51,611 nucleotides of DNA. Origin: Clostridia bacterium. Lineage in GTDB: Bacteria > Bacillota > Clostridia > Oscillospirales > Acutalibacteraceae. Below, in pieces: positions 1 to 8,487 of this stretch. Position 1 is the stretch's first letter; every line of letters starts with the position of its first letter. The position numbers were made by a program, and so were the translations under genes. The notes beneath the pieces are model-generated. The model saw only the letters and a list, made by a program, of their open reading frames with translations, had not been told where the DNA came from and made no database searches. The stretch covers positions 1 through 51,611 of the forward strand of contig JAGASD010000008.1 of the NCBI GenBank assembly GCA_017621885.1, in the 5' to 3' direction.

Positions 1-420
1 GTGGTGGAAGGTGTAATTATCGCAAATCATAATACCGCTTGCGCGGTGGTACCTTCCACCATTCCGCCCGAACATTATTTTATTAATCAGTATATCACGC
101 GTGGAAAATATACAAAAACAACAGTCGTATCGGAGAACGGTCCCCCTCCCTCCGAGCTAAAGCTCGCATGGAGGATAAGCTCCGCGCCGCTTAAATTTTA
201 TCGGGCGGTACGCATAGATGCGTACCCTACTGTGTTATCGTTTGCGGGAGGGAGCGGTGGTGGGTAATTCACTTTCACTTCGGTAAAATAGGACAATAAA
301 CCACTGTAGGGTTTAGGCTTGCCTAAACCGCAAAGGTAACCGGAAAATTCGCGGGCCGGGCAAGCCACAGCCCTACGATAGCGTGTTGTTCTTCAATGGT
401 AAATTGATAAATCAAGTCAT
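1..420. repeat. Gene-free region with several inverted repeats
   Basis: No credible gene is seen here. The block is more GC-rich than the coding DNA around it and is a mosaic of inverted repeats. A perfect 10-bp pair (GGTGGAAGGT / ACCTTCCACC) lies at 3-12 and 51-60. A GAGC/GCTC-centred hairpin lies near 149-174. A perfect 8-bp stem (GGTACGCA, loop TAGA, TGCGTACC) lies at 207-226. A 71-bp imperfect palindrome whose ends both carry GTAGGG..GGCTTGCC lies at 306-376. This looks like nested small noncoding mobile or repetitive elements of the kind scattered between genes in Clostridia (inference). Confidence 0.5.
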
Positions 421-423
421 ATC

Positions 424-453
424 AAAAAAGCCCCCTCATGAGAGGGAGCTTTT
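424..453 (-). terminator. Intrinsic terminator after dapB
   Basis: Read leftward, the transcript forms the stem GCTCCCTC / GAGGGGGC with a short TCAT-type loop, followed by six U residues. It lies directly after the dapB stop codon and closes the asd-dapA-dapB operon. Confidence 0.85.
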
Positions 454-457
454 ATAT

Positions 458-1210
458 TTATTCATTAACAAGGTCTGTCATACTGTAAACGCCGGTTTCT
501 TTATTTTTAAGGAAAACTGCGGCATTTACTGCACCGTTTGCGAAGATTGCTCTTGAACGGGCGCTATGGCTGAGCTTAACGATTTCATCGTTACCTGCAA
601 AAATAACCTCGTGTTCACCAACAATTGTACCACCGCGAACAGAGTGAATACCAATTTCGTTTGTGTGTCTTTTTTCGCGTTTTGAGTGTCTGTCATACTC
701 AAAATAAGCATCGGGCATTTCTTTTTTTATTGCGTTACCGAGCATAATTGCCGTGCCGCTGGGGGCATCAAGCTTTTGGTTATGGTGTGCTTCAACAATC
801 TCAACATCAAAGCCGTTACCCAATACCTTTGCCGCAACCTTTGAAAGCTCACAAAGAAGGCTAACACCGATTGACATATTGTAGCTGAAGAAAACGGGCA
901 CAGTATTTCCGGCATCTTCTACAGCTTTTATCTGTTCATCTGTAAGACCGGTTGTTGCAAGAACAACACCTGTGCTTGTTTTTACTGCGTAATCAAGCAT
1001 TGCGGGTAAAAGAGAGGGATTGGAAAAGTCGATTATTACATCAGCTTTAACCTGAACCTCGTCATAATTCGAAAACACAGGGAAACCGAGTGTACTATCG
1101 TCAACGATATCAATACCTGCAACAATTTCGCAATCCTTACGGCTTGCTACGGCAGAAGCAACAAATCTGCCCATTTTACCACAGCATCCGCTTAAAAGTA
1201 TTCTTGTCAT
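458..1210 (-). CDS. dapB: 4-hydroxy-tetrahydrodipicolinate reductase DapB
   Basis: DapB reduces 4-hydroxy-tetrahydrodipicolinate with NAD(P)H in the cytoplasm, the second committed step of the DAP/lysine route; in sporeformers the pathway also feeds dipicolinate. The 250-residue protein opens with the dinucleotide-binding loop GCCGKMG (residues 8-14). It carries the family signature EAHHNQKLDAPSGTA around residues 140-154, including the His pair 142/143 and Lys146 used in catalysis. Length is normal for the family. The ATG has a GGAGG site a few bases upstream. It is the last gene of the leftward asd-dapA-dapB set and is followed by an intrinsic terminator. Confidence 0.96.
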   Translation of the reverse strand: MTRILLSGCCGKMGRFVASAVASRKDCEIVAGIDIVDDSTLGFPVFSNYDEVQVKADVIIDFSNPSLLPAMLDYAVKTSTGVVLATTGLTDEQIKAVEDAGNTVPVFFSYNMSIGVSLLCELSKVAAKVLGNGFDVEIVEAHHNQKLDAPSGTAIMLGNAIKKEMPDAYFEYDRHSKREKRHTNEIGIHSVRGGTIVGEHEVIFAGNDEIVKLSHSARSRAIFANGAVNAAVFLKNKETGVYSMTDLVNE

Positions 1211-1233
1211 TTAACTTCCTCCGAAACATAGTT

Positions 1234-1268
1234 GGCGACATTTGAACTGATTGTGTTCATTTGTCGCC
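1234..1268 (-). other. Intercistronic stem-loop between dapA and dapB
   Basis: GGCGACATTTGAAC and GTTCATTTGTCGCC form a 14-bp stem with two central mismatches and a 7-base loop in the short dapA-dapB gap. No U-run follows it in the leftward transcript, so it is more likely an RNA-processing or stability element, or a small repeat, than a terminator. Its function is unknown. Confidence 0.5.
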
Positions 1269-1275
1269 GGTTTGT

Positions 1276-2166
1276 TTAATTCATATTATGTTTTTCTAAA
1301 ACTGATTTTAAAAGCTCCGTATTTTTAGCATTAAGAGGGGAAAGGGGCATTCTGCATCTGCCAACATCCCAACCCATCATACTCATTGCCGCTTTAACGG
1401 GGATGGGGTTAACGTCACAGAAAAGAGCATTACATAAATCAATGTATTCAAGCTGTAATTCCGCGCTCTTTTTAATATCGCCATCAAGTGCGTATTGTGC
1501 AATGTCGTGGGTAAGCTTTGGTGCCACGTTTGCAAGAACCGAAATAACACCTTTACCACCTAAAGCCATAAATGCTGTAATCTGGTCATCATTACCCGAA
1601 TAGAAATTAAGGTTATCACCGCAAAGTGCCATTGTCTGTGCAAGGGCTGAAATATCGCCGCTTGCTTCCTTTGCAGAGTTAATAAGGGGTAATTTTGATA
1701 ACTCAAGATAAGTTTCGGGCTTGATGTTTACGCCCGTTCTGCTCGGAACATTGTATAAAATAATAGGGGTTGAAACTCGCTTTTCAATGTAGGAATAAGA
1801 CTCAATAAGACCATCCTGTGATGCTTTGTTATAATAGGGTGTAACCATCAAAAGACCGTCAACACCAAAGCGTTCTGCATCATTTGAAAGCATTACAGCG
1901 TGCTTCGTGTCGTTACTGCCTGTTCCTGCAATAACAGGAACGCGCTTGCCTGCAGTTTCAACAGCTATACGCAATGCTTCAACGTGCTCATCATAAACAA
2001 GGGTGGATTTTTCACCCGTTGTTCCGCAAATAACGAGAGCATCTGTGCCATTCTGAATCTGATATTCAACTAATTCTTCCAAAAGAGAAAAATTGATTTT
2101 TAGATCTTCCCCGGTAAAAGGAGTTACTAAAGCAACACCCGAACCTGTAAATATAGGTTTTTTCAC
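1276..2166 (-). CDS. dapA: 4-hydroxy-tetrahydrodipicolinate synthase DapA
   Basis: DapA condenses pyruvate with aspartate semialdehyde, the entry step of DAP synthesis. The 296-residue TIM-barrel protein shows the GTTGE motif (48-52), the catalytic Tyr138 in YNVPSRTG with the substrate-binding Arg143, and the Schiff-base Lys166 in SAKEASGD, all where the canonical family has them. The start is GTG, preceded by a GGGGG-type ribosome site. It sits between asd and dapB, so the operon covers three consecutive steps. A second DHDPS-family protein at 27535-28458 lacks the GTTGE motif, so this copy is the biosynthetic one. Confidence 0.96.
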   Translation of the reverse strand: MKKPIFTGSGVALVTPFTGEDLKINFSLLEELVEYQIQNGTDALVICGTTGEKSTLVYDEHVEALRIAVETAGKRVPVIAGTGSNDTKHAVMLSNDAERFGVDGLLMVTPYYNKASQDGLIESYSYIEKRVSTPIILYNVPSRTGVNIKPETYLELSKLPLINSAKEASGDISALAQTMALCGDNLNFYSGNDDQITAFMALGGKGVISVLANVAPKLTHDIAQYALDGDIKKSAELQLEYIDLCNALFCDVNPIPVKAAMSMMGWDVGRCRMPLSPLNAKNTELLKSVLEKHNMN

Positions 2167-2180
2167 AGTAAGACCCCCAA

Positions 2181-2280
2181 ATAGAATTAGGAATTAAGAA
2201 TTAGGAATGAGGAATTTCGGGACCTGCGGTCAGCATAATAATCGGCGAAGCCCCGAAATTTTGAATTTTGAATTTTAATT
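2181..2280. repeat. MITE-like palindromic intergenic element
   Basis: About 100 bp between asd and dapA reads as an imperfect long palindrome. AATTAAGAATTAGGAATGAG followed by GAATTTCGGG on the left mirrors CCCCGAAATTTTGAATTTTG and further AT-rich sequence on the right, with a GC-rich unpaired middle. Its right end overlaps the asd stop. It has no coding capacity. It resembles small nonautonomous repeats found between genes in Clostridia and appears inserted within the operon (inference). Confidence 0.5.
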
Positions 2281-3361
2281 AGTCCATATATCCTTCAGCA
2301 CAAAGGAGCTCTGCAAGAAGAACAGCACCGCCTGCAGCACCTCTCAATGTGTTGTGAGCAAGGCAAACGAATTTATAATCATACTGAGTATCTTCACGAA
2401 GTCTGCCGATTGAAACAGCCATACCGTTTTCAAGATTTCTGTGAAGCTTTGTCTGAGGACAGTTATCCTCTTCAAAATAATGAAGGAACTGCTTGGGAGC
2501 AGAGGGGAGCTCAAGCTCCTGTGCTCTGCCTTTGAAATTCTTCCACATTTCAATCATTTCTGCCTTTTCGGGCTTGTTTTCAAAGCGTACAAATACTGCG
2601 CCCATATGACCGTCAGAAACGGGAACGCGGATGCACTGTGCTGTGAAGTGAGGCTCTGTTGCAGATACGATTTCATTTCCTTCAATTTTACCCCAAAGCT
2701 TGAGCGGTTCTTTTTCGCTCTTTTCTTCTTCGCCACCGATAAAGGGGATTACGTTGTCAACCATTTCGGGCCATCTTTCAAATGTTTTACCTGCACCTGA
2801 AATTGCCTGATAAGTACAAACAACAACATCTTTAACTGTGAATTTGTCGTGAAGAGGGAAGAGAGCAGGAACATAAGACTGCAATGAGCAGTTCGATTTA
2901 ACTGCAATAAAGCCTCTCTTTGTACCGAGACGCTCTCTCTGAGCTTTAATGATTTCAATATGCTCGGGGTTAAGCTCCGGAACAACCATAGGAACGTCTG
3001 CTGTCATACGGTGTGCGCTGTTGTTTGAAACAACGGGGCACTCTGCCTTTGCATATTTTTCTTCAAGAATTTTTGTTTCATCCTTGCTGAGGTTAACTGC
3101 GCAGAAAACAAAATCAACGCTTGAAGCAATTTTTTCAATATCCTTTTCAGCATCGAGGATAACCATATCAAGGTATTTTTCGGGAGTTGCCTCTTCCATA
3201 CACCAACGGTCACCCAAAGCTTCTTTGTAAGTCTGACCTGCTGAACGAGAGCTTGCAGCAAGAACAGTTACGTCAAACCAAGGGTGCTCTGCGAGCAAAA
3301 GAGCAAATCTCTGACCAACCATACCGGTTGCACCAATAATACCAACTTTATACTTTTTCAT
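2279..3361 (-). CDS. asd: Aspartate-semialdehyde dehydrogenase, archaeal/fungal type
   Basis: Asd reduces aspartyl phosphate to aspartate semialdehyde, the branch precursor for lysine/DAP, threonine and methionine. Residues 6-15 form the Rossmann loop VGIIGATGMVGQRF. The catalytic cysteine is Cys158 in KSNCSLQSYVPAL, and the RVPVSDGHMG motif supplies the active-site histidine. The 360-residue length and these motifs place it in the archaeal/yeast branch rather than the common bacterial one. The chosen ATG has a GGAGG site; a longer frame extends 15 codons upstream but has no such support. It is the first gene of the leftward operon with dapA and dapB. Confidence 0.94.
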   Translation of the reverse strand: MKKYKVGIIGATGMVGQRFALLLAEHPWFDVTVLAASSRSAGQTYKEALGDRWCMEEATPEKYLDMVILDAEKDIEKIASSVDFVFCAVNLSKDETKILEEKYAKAECPVVSNNSAHRMTADVPMVVPELNPEHIEIIKAQRERLGTKRGFIAVKSNCSLQSYVPALFPLHDKFTVKDVVVCTYQAISGAGKTFERWPEMVDNVIPFIGGEEEKSEKEPLKLWGKIEGNEIVSATEPHFTAQCIRVPVSDGHMGAVFVRFENKPEKAEMIEMWKNFKGRAQELELPSAPKQFLHYFEEDNCPQTKLHRNLENGMAVSIGRLREDTQYDYKFVCLAHNTLRGAAGGAVLLAELLCAEGYMD

Positions 3362-3521
3362 AAGTAATTTACCTCCGTATAAAAAACACTTGTAAATGCG
3401 GCACAAATGAATTATAATATAATCCGCTTTTTAATATTCAAATTTTATCATTATATTATAGCTAAGTCAATTGTAATAATATATAATTTTTTATATACAT
3501 TAAGGAAACAAAGGGAGAATT

Positions 3522-4553
3522 ATGAACAAATCTGACTTTTTTTACCATTTACCTGAAGAACTTATTGCTCAGCATCCGCTTGAACCAAGAGATCATTCAA
3601 GAATGATGGTGCTTTCAAAGGATAATAATGAAATTTCGCACAAGCATTTTTTTGATATAGTTGATTATTTCGATCCCGGTGACTGCCTTATATTGAATAA
3701 CACAAGAGTTTTACCTGCAAGAATTTACGGTACAAAAAAACAAACCGGTGCTGTTGTTGAATTTTTGCTTTTGAAGCAAATTGAAAACGATTTATGGGAA
3801 ACTCTTGCCGGCCCGGGGAAACGCGCAAAAGAAGGTACAGAGTTTACCTTTGGTGACTCTATTCTTGAAGCAAGGGTTGAAGATGTTCTCGATAACGGAA
3901 ACAGAATTGTTCGTTTCTTTTATGATAAAAATGACAATATTTTTAATATTCTTGATAAAATCGGTCAGATGCCTTTACCTCACTATATAACCGAGGAGCT
4001 TGAGGATAAAGAGCGTTATCAGACCGTTTATTCCAAAGAATTAGGCTCTGCTGCGGCACCTACTGCAGGTCTTCACTTTACCGATGAAATTCTCGAAGAG
4101 TTAAAGACTAAAGGTGTTAATATCGGTTACGTTACCTTGCATGTCGGTCTTGGCACTTTCAGACCCGTTAAGGCTGATAAAATCGAAGACCACCACATGC
4201 ATTCAGAGCATTATCATTTACCGAAAGAAACAGCAGATTTAATCAACAAAACAAAGGCACAAGGCGGCAGAGTTATTGCTGTTGGTACAACAAGCTGCAG
4301 AACGCTTGAATCTGCGGCAACATTCTGCGGTGAAATCCGCGAAGACGACAGAAACACCGATATTTTTATTTATCCCGGCTATAAATTTAAATGCATTGAC
4401 GGTCTTTTGACTAATTTCCACCTTCCTGAAAGCACTTTAATTATGCTTGTTAGTGCTTTTTACGGGTATGAAAAGACTATGGCTGCATACAAAGAAGCCG
4501 TTAACGATAAATATAGATTTTTCTCGTTCGGTGACTGTATGCTGATATTATAA
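3522..4553 (+). CDS. queA: S-adenosylmethionine:tRNA ribosyltransferase-isomerase QueA
   Basis: QueA moves the ribosyl part of S-adenosylmethionine onto preQ1 at tRNA position 34, giving epoxyqueuosine. The 343-residue length is typical. The N-terminus [24 protein letters not shown] and the C-terminal block [19 protein letters not shown] are family hallmarks, and [10 protein letters not shown] lies in the middle. The ATG follows an AAGGGAG site. tgt, the preceding enzyme of the same tRNA pathway, comes next in the same direction after a 77-bp gap. Confidence 0.97.
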   Translation: MNKSDFFYHLPEELIAQHPLEPRDHSRMMVLSKDNNEISHKHFFDIVDYFDPGDCLILNNTRVLPARIYGTKKQTGAVVEFLLLKQIENDLWETLAGPGKRAKEGTEFTFGDSILEARVEDVLDNGNRIVRFFYDKNDNIFNILDKIGQMPLPHYITEELEDKERYQTVYSKELGSAAAPTAGLHFTDEILEELKTKGVNIGYVTLHVGLGTFRPVKADKIEDHHMHSEHYHLPKETADLINKTKAQGGRVIAVGTTSCRTLESAATFCGEIREDDRNTDIFIYPGYKFKCIDGLLTNFHLPESTLIMLVSAFYGYEKTMAAYKEAVNDKYRFFSFGDCMLIL

Positions 4554-4630
4554 ATGCAAAATTTAAGGGCTGACACCGATTTATTGGTTGTGTCCGGAAT
4601 TTATATTTTTCATTATTTCGAGGTATAAAT

Positions 4631-5761
4631 ATGTTTAAGCTTATAAAAAAAGAGGGGAATGCACGTCGCGGTGAGTTTCATACCGTTCACGGTACTGTGC
4701 AGACTCCTGCATTTCAAAACGTTGCGACTTGTGCAGCAATCAAAGGTGGTTTATCCGCCTATGATTTAAAAGAGGTTGATTGTCAGGTTCAGCTTTGCAA
4801 TACGTACCACCTTCACGTAAGACCCGGTGATAAGGTTATCCGTGAGCTTGGCGGACTTCACAAATTCACCGGATGGGACGGTCCGATTCTTACCGATAGC
4901 GGCGGATTCCAGGTTTTCTCACTCGCAGGACTTCGTAAAATCAAAGAAGAGGGCGTAACCTTTAACTCTCACATTGACGGTAAAAAGATTTTTATGGGAC
5001 CGGAAGAAAGTATGCAGATTCAATCAAATCTCGGTTCAACCATTGCTATGGCTTTTGATGAGTGTGTTAAAAATCCTGCTGAATATAAATATGCAAAAGA
5101 GTCTATTGAAAGAACTACACGTTGGCTGATTCGTTGTAAAAACGAAATGGAAAGACTTAATAATCTTCCCGATACGCTCAATAAAAATCAATTACTTTTC
5201 GGTATAAATCAGGGTGCAACCTATGATGATTTACGTGTTGAGCATATGAAAACAATTGCAGAGCTTGATCTTGACGGGTATGCCATAGGCGGTCTTGCCG
5301 TTGGTGAGCCTAAAGAAGATATGTACCGTATAATTTCTGCCGTTGAACCATTTGCACCTAAAGATAAAATACGTTATCTTATGGGGGTTGGTACACCCGG
5401 TAATATTATTGAAGGTGTAAGCAGAGGTGTTGATTTGTTTGACTGCGTTATGCCCAGCAGAAACGCGAGACACGGTCATTTGTTTACATGGAACGGCATA
5501 ATCAATCTTAATAATGCCAAATACCAATTGGATGATACACCGATTGATACCGATTGTGATTGCCCAACTTGTCAGAAATTTTCAAGAGCATATTTGCACC
5601 ATCTGTTCAAAGCGAAGGAAATTCTTGCAATGCGACTTGCAGTTACGCATAATCTTTATTTTTATAATAATCTTATGAAGAGAATTCGCGATGAGCTTGA
5701 TAATGGTACTTTTACTGAATTTAAAGATAAATACGTTGATTTGCTTGATACCAGAATATAA
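4631..5761 (+). CDS. tgt: tRNA-guanine transglycosylase
   Basis: Tgt exchanges guanine 34 for preQ1 in tRNAs with GUN anticodons. The 376-residue sequence has the general-base Asp89 in TDSGGFQVFSL, the nucleophile-region motif FDCVMPSRNARHG, and the zinc site CDCPTC with the later histidine of the RLAVTHN segment. All catalytic elements are present. It is arranged queA-tgt-yajC, the common order in Firmicutes. Confidence 0.98.
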   Translation: MFKLIKKEGNARRGEFHTVHGTVQTPAFQNVATCAAIKGGLSAYDLKEVDCQVQLCNTYHLHVRPGDKVIRELGGLHKFTGWDGPILTDSGGFQVFSLAGLRKIKEEGVTFNSHIDGKKIFMGPEESMQIQSNLGSTIAMAFDECVKNPAEYKYAKESIERTTRWLIRCKNEMERLNNLPDTLNKNQLLFGINQGATYDDLRVEHMKTIAELDLDGYAIGGLAVGEPKEDMYRIISAVEPFAPKDKIRYLMGVGTPGNIIEGVSRGVDLFDCVMPSRNARHGHLFTWNGIINLNNAKYQLDDTPIDTDCDCPTCQKFSRAYLHHLFKAKEILAMRLAVTHNLYFYNNLMKRIRDELDNGTFTEFKDKYVDLLDTRI

Positions 5762-5788
5762 ATTAAATATTAATTTTTAAAAAAAGAC

Positions 5789-5817
5789 TTGTATATTTGA
5801 ATCATTACAGTTATAAT
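5789..5817 (+). promoter_or_regulatory. Sigma-A-type promoter of yajC
   Basis: The -35 TTGTAT (5789-5794) and a perfect -10 TATAAT (5812-5817) are separated by 17 bp, about 30 bp upstream of the yajC start. yajC can therefore be transcribed independently of tgt. Confidence 0.75.
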
Positions 5818-5850
5818 GTACTGGTATGAAATTTTTGGAGGATTACTATT

Positions 5851-6351
5851 ATGAATTTTATTAATTTAGCTGGTCTTTTTGGAGGTGCAGGTACTGGCGC
5901 TGCTGCAGGTGAAGGTGCTGCTCAGGGTGGTGGCGTAGGTCCCATTATAATGTTTGTTGTTATGATCGGTGCTATGTACTTCCTTATGATTCGCCCTCAG
6001 AAGAAGAAACAGAAAGAGGAACAGCAGATGCGCGATTCTATCCAGATTGGCGATGAAATCACAACAATCGGCGGTATTATGGGCAGAGTTGTTACTGTTA
6101 AAGAAGATAGCATTGTTCTTGAAACAGGTGCTGACAGAGTAAAAATGCGCTTCCAGAGATGGGCTATCCAGACTAACGAAACTGCTAACGCTCGTATGGA
6201 AGCTGAAAGAAAAGCTGCCGCTGATGCTAAGAAAGCTAAGAGCGAGCAGGATGCAATTGATACTGCTGTTAACGGCAAAAAATCCAGAAAAACCAAAAAG
6301 GTTAAAAACATTGGTGCATCTGATGACGGCGGCGACGTTGTTGACGAATAA
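5851..6351 (+). CDS. yajC: Preprotein translocase subunit YajC
   Basis: YajC is the small accessory subunit of the Sec-DF-YajC complex at the inner membrane. The 166-residue protein has a glycine/alanine-rich N-terminus, one membrane helix (about residues 35-50, IIMFVVMIGAMYFLMI), and the diagnostic RPQKKKQKEEQQM segment followed by the beta-rich GDEITTIGGIMGRVV core. The charged Lys/Ala-rich C-terminal tail is longer than in the shortest homologues. GGAGG precedes the ATG. It has its own promoter and a strong terminator. Confidence 0.95.
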   Translation: MNFINLAGLFGGAGTGAAAGEGAAQGGGVGPIIMFVVMIGAMYFLMIRPQKKKQKEEQQMRDSIQIGDEITTIGGIMGRVVTVKEDSIVLETGADRVKMRFQRWAIQTNETANARMEAERKAAADAKKAKSEQDAIDTAVNGKKSRKTKKVKNIGASDDGGDVVDE

Positions 6352-6372
6352 ACTTTGAATAAATATGAATTG

Positions 6373-6414
6373 CTCCGCATATCTTTTATTAAAAAAGATG
6401 TGCGGAGGTTTTTT
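6373..6414 (+). terminator. yajC terminator that contains the next gene's ribosome site
   Basis: CTCCGCATATCTTTT pairs with AAAAGATGTGCGGAG (6373-6407) around a short AT loop. The stem is followed by GTTTTTT at 6408-6414 and then directly by the ATG of the next gene. The GGAGG of that gene (6404-6408) is the 3' arm of the stem, so the folded hairpin would both terminate transcription and hide the ribosome binding site. Confidence 0.75.
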
Positions 6415-6807
6415 ATGCCCAAAATTCTGAAAACAAAAAAAATTCTAAAAAAACAAAACAAAATACTTACTTGCCTCTTGACAGTTTTAAAGGGATTAAT
6501 TGCGTTTGTACTCGGCTTTTTTATTGTTAGTCTAATAATATATAAAGTAAATGATTCAGCTTTTTATTATTATCTTGTTTTTGCCTTAATTTCCCTTGGG
6601 GCGTTTATCACAGGCTTTATTTCATACAAAAAGCTTGGGGGCAGGGGAATACTGTGCGGATTATTTTCTGCAGCGATTTACTTAATATTTTTATTATTGA
6701 TTATTCTTATTACAATGAAATTTAATGTATCATCAAGACTGTTGCCGGTAATACCGATTTGTCTGATTTCGGGCATTCTTGGCGGTATTGTAGGTGCTAA
6801 CAAATAG
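6415..6807 (+). CDS. TIGR04086-type four-helix membrane protein
   Basis: A 130-residue integral membrane protein with a lysine-rich N-terminus (MPKILKTKKILKKQNK) and four predicted membrane helices, including one near the end (LLPVIPICLISGILGGIVGA). Size, topology and location immediately after yajC match the TIGR04086 family of Clostridia, whose function is not known. The ATG at 6415 is chosen because GGAGG lies six bases upstream; a TTG-initiated frame from 6355 would run through the yajC terminator hairpin and has no ribosome site. Translation probably depends on opening that hairpin (inference). Confidence 0.75.
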   Translation: MPKILKTKKILKKQNKILTCLLTVLKGLIAFVLGFFIVSLIIYKVNDSAFYYYLVFALISLGAFITGFISYKKLGGRGILCGLFSAAIYLIFLLLIILITMKFNVSSRLLPVIPICLISGILGGIVGANK

Positions 6808-6822
6808 GAACAAAGGAGTAAA

Positions 6823-7464
6823 ATGATTTTGAAAAAGAGCGTTGTGATAAGAAGAAAAAGTTTAAAGCCTATTGTTAGTATAAATTGGGACTATAAAGTT
6901 ATTATATTTTTCATAATATTTGTATGTGGTTTGATATTTGGTATAACAATAATTAAAAACACCGATAAAAATACCTCTCAATTTTTATTCGGTATACTAA
7001 AAAGAAATTTACTTGCGTTAAAAGGGTGTAATTTTTTAAATAATGCTTGCAGCACGTTTTTGTTATCCTTTTTAACTGTTTTCGCAGTTTTTATTTTCGG
7101 TCAATGCTCCATAGGCGTTGCATTTGTAAGTCTTGTACCGTTATTGTGGGGAGTTTTTACGGGAATTGGGATTTCTTGTTACTATTCCATATATAATTTT
7201 AACGGATTAAGTTATTTTGCTATCATTAATTTGCCTTTCTATGCAATTACAGCAGCCACAATAATAAAGGGCTGCTGTATAAGTACAAAAATGTCTAATG
7301 AAATTTTTTTGAGTTTATTAACGGATGAAAGAAAAAAACAAGAAAATAACGCTTTTAAGCAATACTGCTTAACTTATCTTGTATTACTGATTCCTTTGCT
7401 TTTGTCGGCACTGCTTAAAGCAAGTAGTTATAAGCTGTTTTCAGACTTATTCAACCTGGTCTGA
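6823..7464 (+). CDS. spoIIM: Stage II sporulation protein M-like membrane protein
   Basis: A 213-residue polytopic membrane protein with about five helices. The N-terminal helix IIFFIIFVCGLIFGITII followed by a linker, the central GQCSIGVAFVSLVPLLWGVFTGIG region and a C-terminal helix match SpoIIM in length and layout. SpoIIM holds the SpoIID/SpoIIP peptidoglycan enzymes at the septum during engulfment. AAAGGAG precedes the ATG. Its 3' end overlaps the convergent Xer-type gene by 18 bp; spoIIM-xerD neighbourhoods are common in Clostridia. A general DUF95/SpoIIM-superfamily membrane protein is the alternative. Confidence 0.75.
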   Translation: MILKKSVVIRRKSLKPIVSINWDYKVIIFFIIFVCGLIFGITIIKNTDKNTSQFLFGILKRNLLALKGCNFLNNACSTFLLSFLTVFAVFIFGQCSIGVAFVSLVPLLWGVFTGIGISCYYSIYNFNGLSYFAIINLPFYAITAATIIKGCCISTKMSNEIFLSLLTDERKKQENNAFKQYCLTYLVLLIPLLLSALLKASSYKLFSDLFNLV

Positions 7465-8469
7465 GTTATCTGTAACCGGTATCTCCGGTCTTTTTGGTGC
7501 TTTTATCGCGCTTAAAGGGTTGGACGCAGCAGCTTTCTTTAATTGTTCATCCATAATATGAGTGTATATCTGCGTGGTACTGAGACTTTCGTGCCCAAGT
7601 ATTTCTTTTATGGCAAGAACATCAACGTTTCCATGCTGATACATAAGTGTAGCTGCTGTGTGACGCAACTTATGTGTAGATAAATCACGACCTGATAAGC
7701 CCGCTTTTTCTAATGTGTTTTTAACTATAAATTGTACAGTCTTTGGACTAATTCGTGTCTTTTGTCTGCTTATGAATAATGCATCCCTGTCTTTAACACC
7801 ATCAACGTGACGGAAGGGGAGATAGGCATTGATTGCATCAATACAAGCATCGTTAAGATAAATTGTTCGTTCTTTGTTACCTTTACCCGTAACAACAAGC
7901 GTGTTATTAGAACGAATGTCGCTCAAATTCAACGATACAAGCTCGGAAAGACGCATACCGCAATTAAGGAACAATGTTAATATACAATAATCACGCTCTT
8001 TGTATTTGCCATCAACAGCATTGAGAAGAGTCAGACTCTCATCTAGGGTAAGATACTTAGGGAGAGTCTTTTTAATTTTAGGAGAATCAAGCTCTTGTAA
8101 CGGGTTCTCATCAATTAATTTCTTTTGTACTGTAAGGAATTTGTAAAAATTGCGTAATGTGGTTGCCTTACGAGCTCGCGTACGTTCATTATTTCCGCGG
8201 TTATCCTTACAGTAAACAAGAAACATATATGCATCACTTAAAGTTACAGAAGAAATATCATTCAGAGTGATATCATTAACAGCAATTTCTTCAAAAACTG
8301 CTTCTTTTGAAACGGAACCTCTGATAACCTTCAAAAATCTGAAAAAAGTCTGCAAATCGTTTGCATACTCAATTACCGTTAAGTCAGAGCGATTCTTAAT
8401 TACACTGTAATAATTCAGAAAATCAACTGCACAAGAGGGGAAAATATATATAAAATCTTCTTTTTTCAA
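7447..8469 (-). CDS. Tyrosine recombinase, XerC/XerD type
   Basis: A 340-residue site-specific recombinase with an N-terminal core-binding (SAM-like) domain (about 12-115) and a C-terminal catalytic domain. The whole active site is visible: Arg173 in GMRLSELVSL, Lys197 in TGKGNKERTIYL, His266 and Arg269 in HKLRHTAATLM, His293 in LGHES and nucleophile Tyr302 in TTQIYTHI. The GHESLSTTQIYTHI block is Xer-like rather than phage-integrase-like. GAGGAG lies upstream of the ATG. It starts 18 bp after the DUF2726 gene in the same direction, so the two are probably cotranscribed. It could resolve chromosome dimers or serve a local site; no dif-like site could be assigned. Confidence 0.88.
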   Translation of the reverse strand: MKKEDFIYIFPSCAVDFLNYYSVIKNRSDLTVIEYANDLQTFFRFLKVIRGSVSKEAVFEEIAVNDITLNDISSVTLSDAYMFLVYCKDNRGNNERTRARKATTLRNFYKFLTVQKKLIDENPLQELDSPKIKKTLPKYLTLDESLTLLNAVDGKYKERDYCILTLFLNCGMRLSELVSLNLSDIRSNNTLVVTGKGNKERTIYLNDACIDAINAYLPFRHVDGVKDRDALFISRQKTRISPKTVQFIVKNTLEKAGLSGRDLSTHKLRHTAATLMYQHGNVDVLAIKEILGHESLSTTQIYTHIMDEQLKKAAASNPLSAIKAPKRPEIPVTDNSDQVE

Positions 8470-8487
8470 AATAGTAACTCCTCAATC

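Noticed and set aside
40-60. Resemblance to a T-box sequence (GGTGGTACC)
   Set aside because: The match is only nine bases, the downstream ACCGCG part is absent, and no aminoacyl-tRNA synthetase or amino-acid gene follows on the + strand.
1-267. Open frame of 88 codons starting with GTG
   Set aside because: It runs through several inverted repeats, has no ribosome site or protein-like composition, and reads as noncoding repeat DNA.
4554-4630. GACAC..GTGTC hairpin between queA and tgt
   Set aside because: The stem is only five base pairs with an 13-base loop and no T-run, too weak to call.
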